Assembly (NCBI GenBank): GCA_028287725.1
Contig: JAQBPC010000005.1
Location: 1 to 14,667, forward strand
Direction of reading: 5' to 3'
Source: Chloroflexota bacterium
GTDB taxonomy: Bacteria; Chloroflexota; UBA5177; JANWHV01
DNA: 14,667 nucleotides
Of the stretch, positions 7,983 through 14,578 are shown piece after piece. A model generated the notes under the pieces. It had not been told where the DNA came from, made no database searches, and was given only the letters and a program-made list of their open reading frames with translations. The translations under genes and the position numbers were made by a program. Every line of letters begins with the position of its first letter. The first letter of the stretch is position 1.

Positions 7983-8095
7983 GTGAATTGCGCGCAAAGG
8001 CGCGGAGAGCCCGCAAAGTCACGGTGTCATACAGCTGGGAGCACGGCAATAGCACTTTGGGTATATTGCGGGCCTCGCGGCCAATTTCCCAGCTG
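7983..8095 (+). ncRNA. Candidate structured RNA with mutually exclusive folds (riboswitch-like)
   Basis: Seen directly: fold A pairs GTG-a-ATTGC (7983-7991) with GCAAT-ag-CAC (8046-8055) around an internal domain with two CGCAAAG words. Fold B pairs CAGCTGGGA (8032-8040) with TCCCAGCTG (8087-8095), enclosing hairpins GCAATA/TATTGC (8046-8051/8064-8069) and GGCC/GGCC (8071-8074/8079-8082). Both folds use 8046-8050, so they exclude each other. The loop of the first hairpin (ACTTTGGG, 8054-8061) can also pair with CCC-gc-AAAGT (8010-8019). The words CGCAAAGTCACGG and ACAGCTGGG resemble conserved segments of the cyclic-di-GMP-I (GEMM) aptamer, but the GEMM hairpin between the two halves is much shortened, so membership is doubtful. 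No U-run follows. It lies upstream of the nuclease-helicase gene, on its strand. Confidence 0.38.
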
Positions 8096-8097
8096 CG

Positions 8098-8106
8098 TTA
8101 TCCACA
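8098..8106 (+). promoter_or_regulatory. DnaA-box-like nonamer TTATCCACA
   Basis: Exact match to the TTATNCACA DnaA box consensus, three bases after the structured RNA element and in the same orientation as a second nonamer at 8181. A single nonamer arises by chance fairly often; the pairing in one intergenic region upstream of a DNA-processing gene is what makes it notable. Confidence 0.4.
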
Positions 8107-8180
8107 TCCAGTGTTGCGTCGGGCGGCTGTAACCGGACGGAATTGACCTGAACTATGAGACTAAAAATTCATCTTCGCCG

Positions 8181-8189
8181 TTGTCCACA
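8181..8189 (+). promoter_or_regulatory. DnaA-box-like nonamer TTGTCCACA
   Basis: Differs from TTATCCACA at one position and equals the form common in GC-rich bacteria. It is 83 bases downstream of the first box, same orientation, and its last base is the first base of the inverted repeat at 8189-8211. Confidence 0.4.
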
Positions 8190-8211
8190 AGGTGCCACGT
8201 CGAGGCACCTT
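8189..8211. promoter_or_regulatory. Perfect 8-base inverted repeat, candidate operator of the helicase gene
   Basis: AAGGTGCC (8189-8196) and GGCACCTT (8204-8211) around a seven-base spacer. No T-run follows, so it is not a typical terminator. It covers the place where the -35 of the TACAAT promoter would be, and a third GGTGCC half-site lies at 8228-8233, just after the -10. This suggests a dimeric regulator controlling the nuclease-helicase. Confidence 0.45.
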
Positions 8212-8221
8212 CCGCTCACAG

Positions 8222-8227
8222 TACAAT
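8222..8227 (+). promoter_or_regulatory. Candidate -10 element TACAAT of the nuclease-helicase gene
   Basis: Five of six matches to TATAAT, giving a start near 8234 and a leader of about 45 bases to the GTG at 8279. No good -35 stands 16-18 bases upstream; that space is occupied by the inverted repeat, as expected for a factor-dependent promoter. Confidence 0.4.
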
Positions 8228-8278
8228 GGTGCCTACCCGAAACGCGTTGGTGCGGCATCGGTACTATGAGGAGTACGT

Positions 8279-11170
8279 GTGGTCGCTATCCCCATGACCT
8301 ACAAGCCCGTTTGCGTGGTCTGCGGGCCCGAGTCCGGCTGCGCTCAACAATGGATCGAAGGCACTATCACGCGGGTCGAGTGCCATGTTCATTCCAATGG
8401 TCAAGGTAGCTTCACGGGCGTCAACGTACAGCTCAATACGACCGAGGGTCCATGTCTGTTGTTGCTTGGCGAGCGGTACGGCTACCTCGCCGCGGGCCTG
8501 GCGGAGGCGCCGGACGGATTGGTCCTTCGCGCGTATCACCTCCGCCGGGGCCGGGGCGCTCCGGCGAAGCCCGGTTCGAAACGCGCGAGCTTGCCCCGCT
8601 ACCTCACGGATACCCACAGTGTGGTTGTCCTGGAGCCGGATTGGCTCGTCGACGTCACCGCCTTGAGCGGCACCGACTACTGCCTGCGACAATGGCTGGC
8701 CAATCGCCTTGCCTCGCAGCCCGCGACCCTGCAGCAGCTTCGCGGCAACGTCGTCCACACCTGTTTCCAGGCCATGTGTCGAGACGGCACGCTGCCTGAC
8801 GTTAATGCGCGGCAGCTCGTCGCGCGTGCCACCCTTGGCCTGGCACTCCTAGGCGCCTCTGAGCAAACGTTGCTCGAGGCGGTCGAACCCCATCTCGAGC
8901 GGCTGGCCGAGTGGCGATCGCTTTTTGGCGGCGAGCTATTCGGCGATCCCACCGCCGTGCCCTGCTACGAAAGCACCCTGTTATGCCCGGAGCTGGGTTT
9001 GCGCGGCCGCGTCGACCTCGCGTTCCGGCGCGCGACGGACGGGGGGCCACCACTCGTAACCCGGATAGTCGAGCTCAAGACTGGGAAATACAACGAGCAA
9101 TGGCCGGATCCTGAATTCCAGGTACGCGGCTACTACGCAATTTTGGCCGGACAGCAGCGGCTATCCCCCGATTTCCGCGCACAGGTCATCTACACGGGCG
9201 GTCCCGCTGTCGCATACAGACACGTCCCATGCGGGCCCGAGCACATCGACCATATGCTCAATCGCCGGAACCAGGCAATCCTCGCTCTGTTGCTTGGCCA
9301 TGCCCCGCCGTCCAGCTCAATCAATCGGTGCAGGATGAGCAGCAACCGGCCGGACTGCGTTCGCCTCAGCAGCCTGCTGGACCTTGACCACTGCCAGGGT
9401 CGTGACCTCCATGATGCCGCCGGCATGGTCACGGATCCGCGGGACGCGGAATTCTACGCCGCGCAATATCGGCTCTTGCGCATGGAGGCCCGCGCCACGA
9501 GCAATGAGCTTGCAGCGCTCTGGCGCTCAACACGGTTTGAGCGTGAGGCTGCCGGTACGGCGATCACCCTGCTCGAGCAACTCAGCTGTGACATGGATGC
9601 CGAAGGTCGCTGGCGTTACCGCCTCCGGTGCCAGAACCATTCCGAGCTGCGCGCCGGAGACACGGTGCTGTTGAGCGACGGCGATCCGGTGCGGGGAGAA
9701 GTAACCATTGCCACGCTCACCGATGCTGGAGCGGACTGCATCGAGGTCGCCGCCATGGAGCCTATTGCCCGACCCGCATTGGTCGACCGGTACAACAACA
9801 GCGAGGCGCAGGATCGCACGCTCCGGGCCTTGCACGCCTGGCTCCGCGCACCCCGGGAGATACGCTCCTTGGTCTATGCCGATCGCCAGCCGGAGATCGC
9901 CGCGCCCAGCGGCGCGGGAGCAAGCGCAATATATTCGCGCGATCTTAATCCGTTGCAAGCAGAAGCGCTCGACCTTGCCCTCCGCGCACGCGACTATCTA
10001 CTCGTGCAAGGCCCGCCCGGCACGGGAAAAACCCACCTGATTGCTCGCATGGTGCAGGCACTCGTGGCGCGTGGAGAGCGGGTGGTCATCTCCGCCTGGA
10101 CAAACCAGGCAGTCGATACCATGCTGCGCGCGCTGTTGGCCGAGGGCTTCACACAGTTCGCGCGACTCGGCTCACCACGTTCGATGGATCCTGACCTCTT
10201 GCCGTTTGCCGTGGCTCCGGACGCGACACATGCCGCGCAGGGGTGCGACGCTAGCGTATCGCCCGAGGCCGTTGCGGAGCGATTACGCGCGATTCCCGTG
10301 TTGGCAGGCACCGTCAGTGCCTTCGCCGACCCTCGCATCAGCGCGAACACTGTGCAGCGGGATATAGCGATTCTGGACGAAGCAGCGCAGCTGAGCGTAG
10401 CGGCATCGGTCGGGGTCCTGCGGCTGGCCCGCCGGTTCATCCTGGTGGGGGATGACCAGCAGTTGCCGCCCGTAGTGCAAAGTGAGGATGCGGCGCACGA
10501 AGGTCTCTCGATCTCACCATTCGCATTGCTTCGTCCTGAAGGCCAGGCGAATGGCGCATTCGTCCGGCTCTCCGAGCAATATAGGATGCATGCAGCCATA
10601 GCCGCCTGGCCAAGCGAAGCATTCTACGCCGGCGCGCTGAGCGCGCATCCCTCGGTTGCCGGCCGGCAACTTGCCCCAGCCGTGACGCCGACTGCCGGCC
10701 CGGTCACCTCCAGGGAAGCGCCGGTGGTGCTGGTAGACGCCGGGCCAAACGCCGCGTGTGAAGCAGAGCTTGCCGCGCGCGCCGCGCTTTCCCTGGTGCG
10801 CAGCGGCGTGCCGGCCGGCGAGGTGGGCATCGTGGCGCCCTTTCGCGCAACCGTGGCGGCAGTGCGACGCCAGCTGGAAGCGTCGCCGGAGACCTCCGGA
10901 TGCACGGTCGATACTGTCGATCGCTTTCAAGGCGGGCAGCGAGAAGCGATGATCGTGTGTCTTGGGCTCGATGGTATTGGCCGGCGTGGCCATGCGTTCG
11001 TCGACGATCCCCGCCGCCTCAACGTGGCATTCACGCGTGCCAGAGCCAAGCTGGTGGTGATCGGCGATCTCACACGCGCCGGCACATTACCCACCATGGC
11101 GGGTTTCTTGCACCATTGCCTCGACCACGGCATGCAGATCATACACACGGCAAGTGCGGCAAACGTGTAG
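8279..11170 (+). CDS. Dna2-like RecB-family nuclease / superfamily 1 helicase
   Basis: 963 residues from the GTG at 8279, five bases after GAGGAG (8268-8273). Domains: an N-terminal segment with CxxCx5C (Cys12, 15, 21); a Dna2-like entry motif YCLRQWL (Cys135); a RecB/Cas4 nuclease with His160, GRVDLAF (Asp246), ELKTGK (Glu265, Lys267) and QVRGYY (Gln281, Tyr285); and an Upf1/Dna2-type SF1 helicase with GPPGTGKT (578-585), ILDEAAQ (698-704), GDDQQLPP (724-731), SEQYRMH (765-771), VDRFQGGQRE (880-889) and LNVAFTRARAKLVVIGD (914-930). All core catalytic residues are present. The Fe-S positions of Dna2 are Cys135, Cys351, Ser354 and Cys360, so one of four cysteines is replaced. It probably unwinds and cuts DNA ends or flaps in repair; a phage-defence role is also possible. 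Single-gene unit, convergent with glcF. Confidence 0.93.
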   Translation: MVAIPMTYKPVCVVCGPESGCAQQWIEGTITRVECHVHSNGQGSFTGVNVQLNTTEGPCLLLLGERYGYLAAGLAEAPDGLVLRAYHLRRGRGAPAKPGSKRASLPRYLTDTHSVVVLEPDWLVDVTALSGTDYCLRQWLANRLASQPATLQQLRGNVVHTCFQAMCRDGTLPDVNARQLVARATLGLALLGASEQTLLEAVEPHLERLAEWRSLFGGELFGDPTAVPCYESTLLCPELGLRGRVDLAFRRATDGGPPLVTRIVELKTGKYNEQWPDPEFQVRGYYAILAGQQRLSPDFRAQVIYTGGPAVAYRHVPCGPEHIDHMLNRRNQAILALLLGHAPPSSSINRCRMSSNRPDCVRLSSLLDLDHCQGRDLHDAAGMVTDPRDAEFYAAQYRLLRMEARATSNELAALWRSTRFEREAAGTAITLLEQLSCDMDAEGRWRYRLRCQNHSELRAGDTVLLSDGDPVRGEVTIATLTDAGADCIEVAAMEPIARPALVDRYNNSEAQDRTLRALHAWLRAPREIRSLVYADRQPEIAAPSGAGASAIYSRDLNPLQAEALDLALRARDYLLVQGPPGTGKTHLIARMVQALVARGERVVISAWTNQAVDTMLRALLAEGFTQFARLGSPRSMDPDLLPFAVAPDATHAAQGCDASVSPEAVAERLRAIPVLAGTVSAFADPRISANTVQRDIAILDEAAQLSVAASVGVLRLARRFILVGDDQQLPPVVQSEDAAHEGLSISPFALLRPEGQANGAFVRLSEQYRMHAAIAAWPSEAFYAGALSAHPSVAGRQLAPAVTPTAGPVTSREAPVVLVDAGPNAACEAELAARAALSLVRSGVPAGEVGIVAPFRATVAAVRRQLEASPETSGCTVDTVDRFQGGQREAMIVCLGLDGIGRRGHAFVDDPRRLNVAFTRARAKLVVIGDLTRAGTLPTMAGFLHHCLDHGMQIIHTASAANV

Positions 11171-11224
11171 CGGCACAGGACGCCACCAAACCCTGAGTGC
11201 ACAGCGCCCTGCCCGAAATGCCGG

Positions 11225-12514
11225 CTAGTGCGTCCCGCTCCGCTCGCCACGGTAGGCGCGATCCAGCAAGTCCACGGGGTGCGCCACTTCAATGCGCAAG
11301 CCACGCGACCGTGCCCCATACTTGATTTGGATGGCACAGCCCGGGTTGCCGACGGCCACAATTCGCGCGCCTGTCGCCGCGATGCGATCCATCTTCTGGT
11401 CCAGTAAGCGCATCGAGATATCGAACTGCGTCACATTATAGATGCCGGCGCTGCCGCAGCAATCCGCTGAGCCCTCCAGTTCCACAAGGTCCAGGCCCGG
11501 AATTGCCGCGAGCACGGCCCGCGGCTGCCGCCAAACACGCTGGGCATGGCGAAGATGGCAGGCATCCTGGTACGTAACTCGCGCGTCTACACGCCCGTCA
11601 GGCGGCCGCAGCGGCAGTTCTGCCAGGAACTCGCCGATGTCCTTAACCCGCGAAGCGAATGCCTGAGCCCGCTCGGCGTATGCCGGATCATCCCGCAATA
11701 AGTGGCCATATTCCTTCAGCATCGAGCCACAACCGGCCGCATTAGTAATGATGGCGTCTAGCGAAGAGTCAAAACAATCGATCAGCGCGCGTGCCCGGGC
11801 ACGGGCCTGCTCGCGTGCGCCGGCGTGGGCATGCAACGCGCCGCAGCAACCTTGCCCGCGCGGCGTTACCACCTCGCAGCCATTCGCAGCCAGCACCCGT
11901 GTCGTGGCCGCATTCGTCCCAGCGAAGAACTGGCCCATGACGCAGCCCGTCAACAGCCCGACTTTCGCGCGTCGAGTGCCGCGCGCGGCGGTGAGCACCG
12001 GCAGCGGCTTGCGTGCCACCGGACCCTGGAACGGCGGCAGCATCGCCTCGAGCGCACCGAAACGCGGTGGCAGCAAGGAAAATCCACCGATGCGCCGAAA
12101 CACGCGACCAGCGCCAGTCCGCTGATACGCGCGCAATGCCATGCCGGCGGCCGCGAGTCTTCCTGGGTGCCCGAAAACTCCCCCGAGCACGATCGTTCGA
12201 CCGGCGGTTGCGGCGGTGCTGGGCGGGAGCGCGGCCCGCGTCTCCTCCAGGATCTGGCCGTAGCGCACCCCTGAAGGGCACGCAGTCTCGCAGGCCCGGC
12301 AATCCAGGCAGCGCGACAGGTGGCGATTGAGCGAAGGGTCATCGGCCGGCACCACGCCGTCCATCAGCGCCTTCATTTGAAACAGGCGGCCGCGAGGAGA
12401 ATCACGCTCATCGCCCAGGACGTCGTAGGTGGGGCAGGTAGGCAGACAAAGCCCGCAATGCACGCATTTGCGGAGCAGCATTTTCAGTGACTGCGTGTCG
12501 GAAACAGTTGTCAT
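11225..12514 (-). CDS. glcF: Glycolate oxidase iron-sulfur subunit (GlcF-type)
   Basis: 429 residues. Two 4Fe-4S ferredoxin motifs: CVHCGLCLPTCP (Cys17, 20, 23, 27) and CLDCRACETACP (Cys69, 72, 75, 79). These are followed by two CCG cysteine-rich domains: GCVMGQFF, QGCCGALH and AAGCGSM (Cys191, 223-224, 262), then YQDACHL, SADCCGSAG and NPGCAIQIK (Cys319, 352-353, 393). This is the full architecture and usual length of GlcF, which passes electrons from the FAD subunit GlcD during oxidation of glycolate to glyoxylate at the membrane. GlcD and GlcE are absent, and both flanking genes are on the other strand, so it appears monocistronic here. A role with another 2-hydroxyacid oxidase is possible. 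The start at 12512-12514 has no strong ribosome site; ATG 12481 is an alternative but sits close to the first cluster. Confidence 0.88.
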   Translation of the reverse strand: MTTVSDTQSLKMLLRKCVHCGLCLPTCPTYDVLGDERDSPRGRLFQMKALMDGVVPADDPSLNRHLSRCLDCRACETACPSGVRYGQILEETRAALPPSTAATAGRTIVLGGVFGHPGRLAAAGMALRAYQRTGAGRVFRRIGGFSLLPPRFGALEAMLPPFQGPVARKPLPVLTAARGTRRAKVGLLTGCVMGQFFAGTNAATTRVLAANGCEVVTPRGQGCCGALHAHAGAREQARARARALIDCFDSSLDAIITNAAGCGSMLKEYGHLLRDDPAYAERAQAFASRVKDIGEFLAELPLRPPDGRVDARVTYQDACHLRHAQRVWRQPRAVLAAIPGLDLVELEGSADCCGSAGIYNVTQFDISMRLLDQKMDRIAATGARIVAVGNPGCAIQIKYGARSRGLRIEVAHPVDLLDRAYRGERSGTH

Positions 12515-12677
12515 TAATTTGTCATGTTGCGTTCATCTCGTCGGTACTATACTTCCAGGTGCTGGTGCAGACAGTGCGTGCGCACCGGTGGTTTTCACGA
12601 TCCGGGGCATCACGGCGACAGTATTATACGAGTATTTTGCAAAGTTATCACCGCCGTCGATGCCGAGACTTTTGAAG
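12515..12677 (+). other. Intergenic stretch, possible short untranslated transcript
   Basis: Between the glcF start and the terminator at 12678 there is no credible reading frame. AT-rich words such as TATACT (12548-12553) and TATTAT (12622-12627) look like -10 elements, but no convincing -35 accompanies them. Because a rightward terminator follows and nothing upstream on that strand codes for protein, a small RNA beginning at one of these points is plausible. The leftward glcF promoter should also be in this stretch. Confidence 0.3.
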
Positions 12678-12708
12678 ACCCGGGGGCATAGCCTCCGGGT
12701 TCTTCTTT
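12678..12708 (+). terminator. Rho-independent terminator without an obvious upstream gene
   Basis: Stem ACCCGGGGGC (12678-12687) and GCCTCCGGGT (12691-12700), ten pairs with one G-T, loop ATA, followed by TCTTCTTT. With one bulged T the stem extends outward through GAAG/CTTC. The T-rich tail is on the plus-strand side. Confidence 0.6.
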
Positions 12709-12722
12709 ACCCAATTTCGCTC

Positions 12723-12752
12723 TTGTCAGTTGGCTACATCACGTGCTACAGT
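12723..12752 (+). promoter_or_regulatory. Candidate promoter of secG
   Basis: TTGTCA (12723-12728), 18 bases, TACAGT (12747-12752); each box matches consensus at four or five of six positions. Initiation near 12759 would leave a leader of about 50 bases before the GTG at 12808. It begins 15 bases after the terminator T-run, insulating secG from upstream transcription. Confidence 0.5.
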
Positions 12753-12794
12753 ATGCGTTGCCCCCAAAAACGGGGTACATAGCTTGCTGGTTGT

Positions 12795-12799
12795 GAGGT
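12795..12799 (+). promoter_or_regulatory. Ribosome binding site deciding the secG start
   Basis: GAGGT, eight bases before the GTG at 12808-12810. The in-frame ATG at 12730 lies between the promoter boxes and would add 26 residues unlike SecG. Confidence 0.6.
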
Positions 12800-12807
12800 C
12801 ATACAAG

Positions 12808-13032
12808 GTGTTAACCGCCCTGCGCATTGTCCAGGCGCTTCTGGCAATTTTTCTCACAATCCTGATCCTTATGCAGTCAAGAGGCACGGGGTTAGGTAGC
12901 GTGTTCGGCGGCGACGCCAACGTCTTCCAGACACGACGTGGCATTGAGCTGACGCTGTTCAAGTTCACCATCGGCGTGGCGGCGGCGTTCCTGTTGATCT
13001 CGCTGCTGGTAATCTCTAAATTCGTCGCCTAA
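12808..13032 (+). CDS. secG: Preprotein translocase subunit SecG
   Basis: 74 residues from GTG 12808. Two membrane segments (about residues 3-22, LTALRIVQALLAIFLTILIL, and 52-71, TIGVAAAFLLISLLVISKF) flank the conserved cytoplasmic loop MQSRGTGLGSVFGGDANVFQ and the TRRGIELTLFKFT motif. SecG is the small partner of SecYE that assists SecA-driven export at the inner membrane. Length and loop sequence fit the short SecG of Chloroflexota-like bacteria, without the long Gly/Ala-rich tail of enterobacterial SecG. It has its own promoter candidate and is followed after 31 bases by a tRNA-Leu gene on the same strand, so cotranscription up to the terminator at 13196 is likely. Confidence 0.9.
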   Translation: MLTALRIVQALLAIFLTILILMQSRGTGLGSVFGGDANVFQTRRGIELTLFKFTIGVAAAFLLISLLVISKFVA

Positions 13033-13063
13033 TACCTACTGAGTACCAGGGGGTACTGTTCCA

Positions 13064-13149
13064 GCCGAAGTGGTGAAATTGGCAGACACGCGGTGTTCAG
13101 GACGCCGTGAGCTATGCTCGTGTGGGTTCGAGTCCCTCCTTCGGCACCA
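13064..13149 (+). tRNA. tRNA-Leu (anticodon CAG)
   Basis: Acceptor GCCGAAG (13064-13070) pairs with CTTCGGC (13139-13145), followed by discriminator A and an encoded CCA (13147-13149). The D region TGGTGAAATTGGCAGAC is typical of tRNA-Leu. Anticodon arm CGGTG-TTCAGGA-CGCCG gives anticodon CAG, reading CUG. The long variable arm GAGC-TAT-GCTC marks a class II tRNA. The T arm GTGGG-TTCGAGT-CCCTC contains one T-T mismatch. It sits 31 bases after secG and just before a strong terminator. Confidence 0.96.
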
Positions 13150-13155
13150 AGATAC

Positions 13156-13196
13156 AAGAAGCCCCGTTCGGCAGTAACCGAACGGGGCTTCTTTTT
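13156..13196 (+). terminator. Strong rho-independent terminator after tRNA-Leu
   Basis: Perfect 16-base stem: AAGAAGCCCCGTTCGG (13156-13171) and its complement (13178-13193), loop CAGTAA, ending in TTTTT (13192-13196). It also lies just downstream of the leftward deacetylase gene and, being symmetrical, may serve both directions, though the minus-strand T-run is poorer. Confidence 0.93.
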
Positions 13197-13216
13197 GTAT
13201 TGCATATTGGTGAGAG

Positions 13217-14053
13217 CTAGGCTGGGATCCCCTCGAAGAGGTCAGCTTCCCTTGGCTCGTTCCGCCCCATCGGCGGAATAGCGCGGACGAATCGTTCCGT
13301 CGCGCTCCATTGGCGGGCCGCTTCGGGGTCCATCGTCTCGGGGAAGCCTTTAGGATCGACTTGGGTACGATGCGCGTGCCAGGCCGCGATTTTTGTATCG
13401 ACGGAGCGATCGTCGAGCGTCACGACCGTGGTAATATCTTCGTCCGGTGTCCCCATTTGCTCTACGGGAATCGTGGCCATGTTGCCGCCCGGCACAAAGT
13501 CGATCCCCTGTTTGAGCAGTTCATCGCGAATACCCAGCACCATGCTCCGCTGGATAGCCACATAGTAGAGCTTTTGCGGCGTATATGGCTTCAGTCCGGC
13601 GGTTAGCTGCTCGGGGTAGGCGGAAGGATCGCCCGCCAGCTTGAATGCTTCCAAGGTGAAAGCATGGATGGCAATATGATCGGTATGGCCATACCCGCCG
13701 TTTGCATCGAACGTGGCAATCACCTGCGGCCGCAGACGCCGTATCTCATGCACGATTTTCCCGACCGCCTCCACACGTGAAGCCGCCGCAACCGTCCCGT
13801 CGTGATAACCGAGGAACATGAGGTCGTCGACACCCATCAGCGCACAGGCAGTCCGGAGCTCCTGTTCACGGACGGCGCCAAGCGTCTCGCGCGTGGCGAG
13901 GCTTGGGTCGTTGATTTCACCCTCCTCACCGCGCGTGGCGCAGATCAGCGCGGTCTTGATTCCACGATCGCTGTACGCGCGCAGTATCCCGCCGACACCG
14001 AACGACTCATCATCCGGGTGGGCAAATACCGCCAGAAAAGACTGTTCGTCCAC
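13217..14053 (-). CDS. PIG-L/LmbE-family deacetylase
   Basis: 278 residues from the GTG at 14051-14053. The frame extends to an ATG at 14074, but that ATG lies upstream of an AGGAGG (14064-14069) standing ten bases before the GTG, so the GTG start is preferred and gives the usual short lead into the first strand. FLAVFAHPDDES (6-17) holds the zinc ligands His12 and Asp15 and the catalytic Asp14; YGHTDHIAIH (121-130) holds the third-ligand region. This is a zinc-dependent N-deacetylase of the MshB/BshB/LmbE family, acting on N-acetylglucosamine-type conjugates in the cytoplasm. The substrate (thiol precursor, lipid-linked sugar or other) cannot be told from sequence or neighbours. Convergent with secG/tRNA-Leu. 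Confidence 0.9.
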   Translation of the reverse strand: MDEQSFLAVFAHPDDESFGVGGILRAYSDRGIKTALICATRGEEGEINDPSLATRETLGAVREQELRTACALMGVDDLMFLGYHDGTVAAASRVEAVGKIVHEIRRLRPQVIATFDANGGYGHTDHIAIHAFTLEAFKLAGDPSAYPEQLTAGLKPYTPQKLYYVAIQRSMVLGIRDELLKQGIDFVPGGNMATIPVEQMGTPDEDITTVVTLDDRSVDTKIAAWHAHRTQVDPKGFPETMDPEAARQWSATERFVRAIPPMGRNEPREADLFEGIPA

Positions 14054-14063
14054 GTGGAATCTT

Positions 14064-14069
14064 CCTCCT
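14064..14069 (-). promoter_or_regulatory. Ribosome binding site deciding the deacetylase start
   Basis: AGGAGG on the minus strand, ten bases before the GTG at 14051-14053. The ATG at 14074 is upstream of this site and so cannot use it. Confidence 0.6.
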
Positions 14070-14074
14070 ACCAT

Positions 14075-14578
14075 GAAACACGACGTAGTTCGTTATACCA
14101 TGGGCCATTGCGTTTCCCTAGTACGCACGTTCTGCGCAATTATGCCTCTGGTGCGGGAAGCATTGATGCAAGGCTGTTCTGTTACTCGGAACATGACAGG
14201 CCTAAGCTGCCGACAAAGGGGCGTGCAACGGCAATATCGCGACGCGTACGTGTGTACCCGAGTCGCAAGCCGAAGCTAATGCGCCGGTCAGCTGTTCCAG
14301 AACACGGTGCCGCCCGCACGTGCCATGGTGCGCTCCGTAATCCACGGAGTTGTCGCCGGTGTTGAGAAGCACTGTGTGGTCAGCCAGGCGGGACCGGAGA
14401 GCAGCCGCTACGTGGGATTCCAACAAGATTTGGAAACCACGATTGTTAGGCTGGAAAGCGGGGTGTCCGGAAACGACGCCGGTCACGGCATGGAATCTGA
14501 CAGCGCTTGCGAAGCCACGGCCTTCGGGCCGCTTACGTCCAAATCACGACGTCCGCCAGCCAGGGGGAATGTCGCCGG
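14075..14578. other. Intergenic stretch with no convincing gene
   Basis: About 500 bases between the deacetylase and the edge gene. Both strands carry open frames up to about 94 codons (14202-14486 minus, 14307-14582 plus), but they lack ribosome sites, show unbiased third positions and resemble nothing I know. TATAAC on the minus strand (14092-14097) could be a -10 for the deacetylase. Two inverted repeats with identical arms, TGTTC and GAACA, occur at 14175-14193 (nine-base spacer) and 14293-14304 (two-base spacer). Confidence 0.45.

Noticed and set aside
7983..8095. Firm assignment as a cyclic-di-GMP-I riboswitch
   Set aside because: Two short segments match the consensus, but the hairpin between them is too short and the 3' helix is not clearly formed; I keep it only as a candidate structured RNA.
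8155..8409. 84-codon frame upstream of and overlapping the helicase start
   Set aside because: No ribosome site, overlaps 130 bases of a well supported gene, contains the promoter and inverted repeat.
12730..12807. Longer SecG start at ATG 12730
   Set aside because: It falls between the promoter boxes, lacks a ribosome site and adds 26 residues unlike SecG; GTG 12808 has GAGGT at eight bases and gives a normal SecG.
14202..14486. 94-codon leftward frame
   Set aside because: Sequence resembles no known protein, no ribosome site, weak codon bias compared with real genes in the window.
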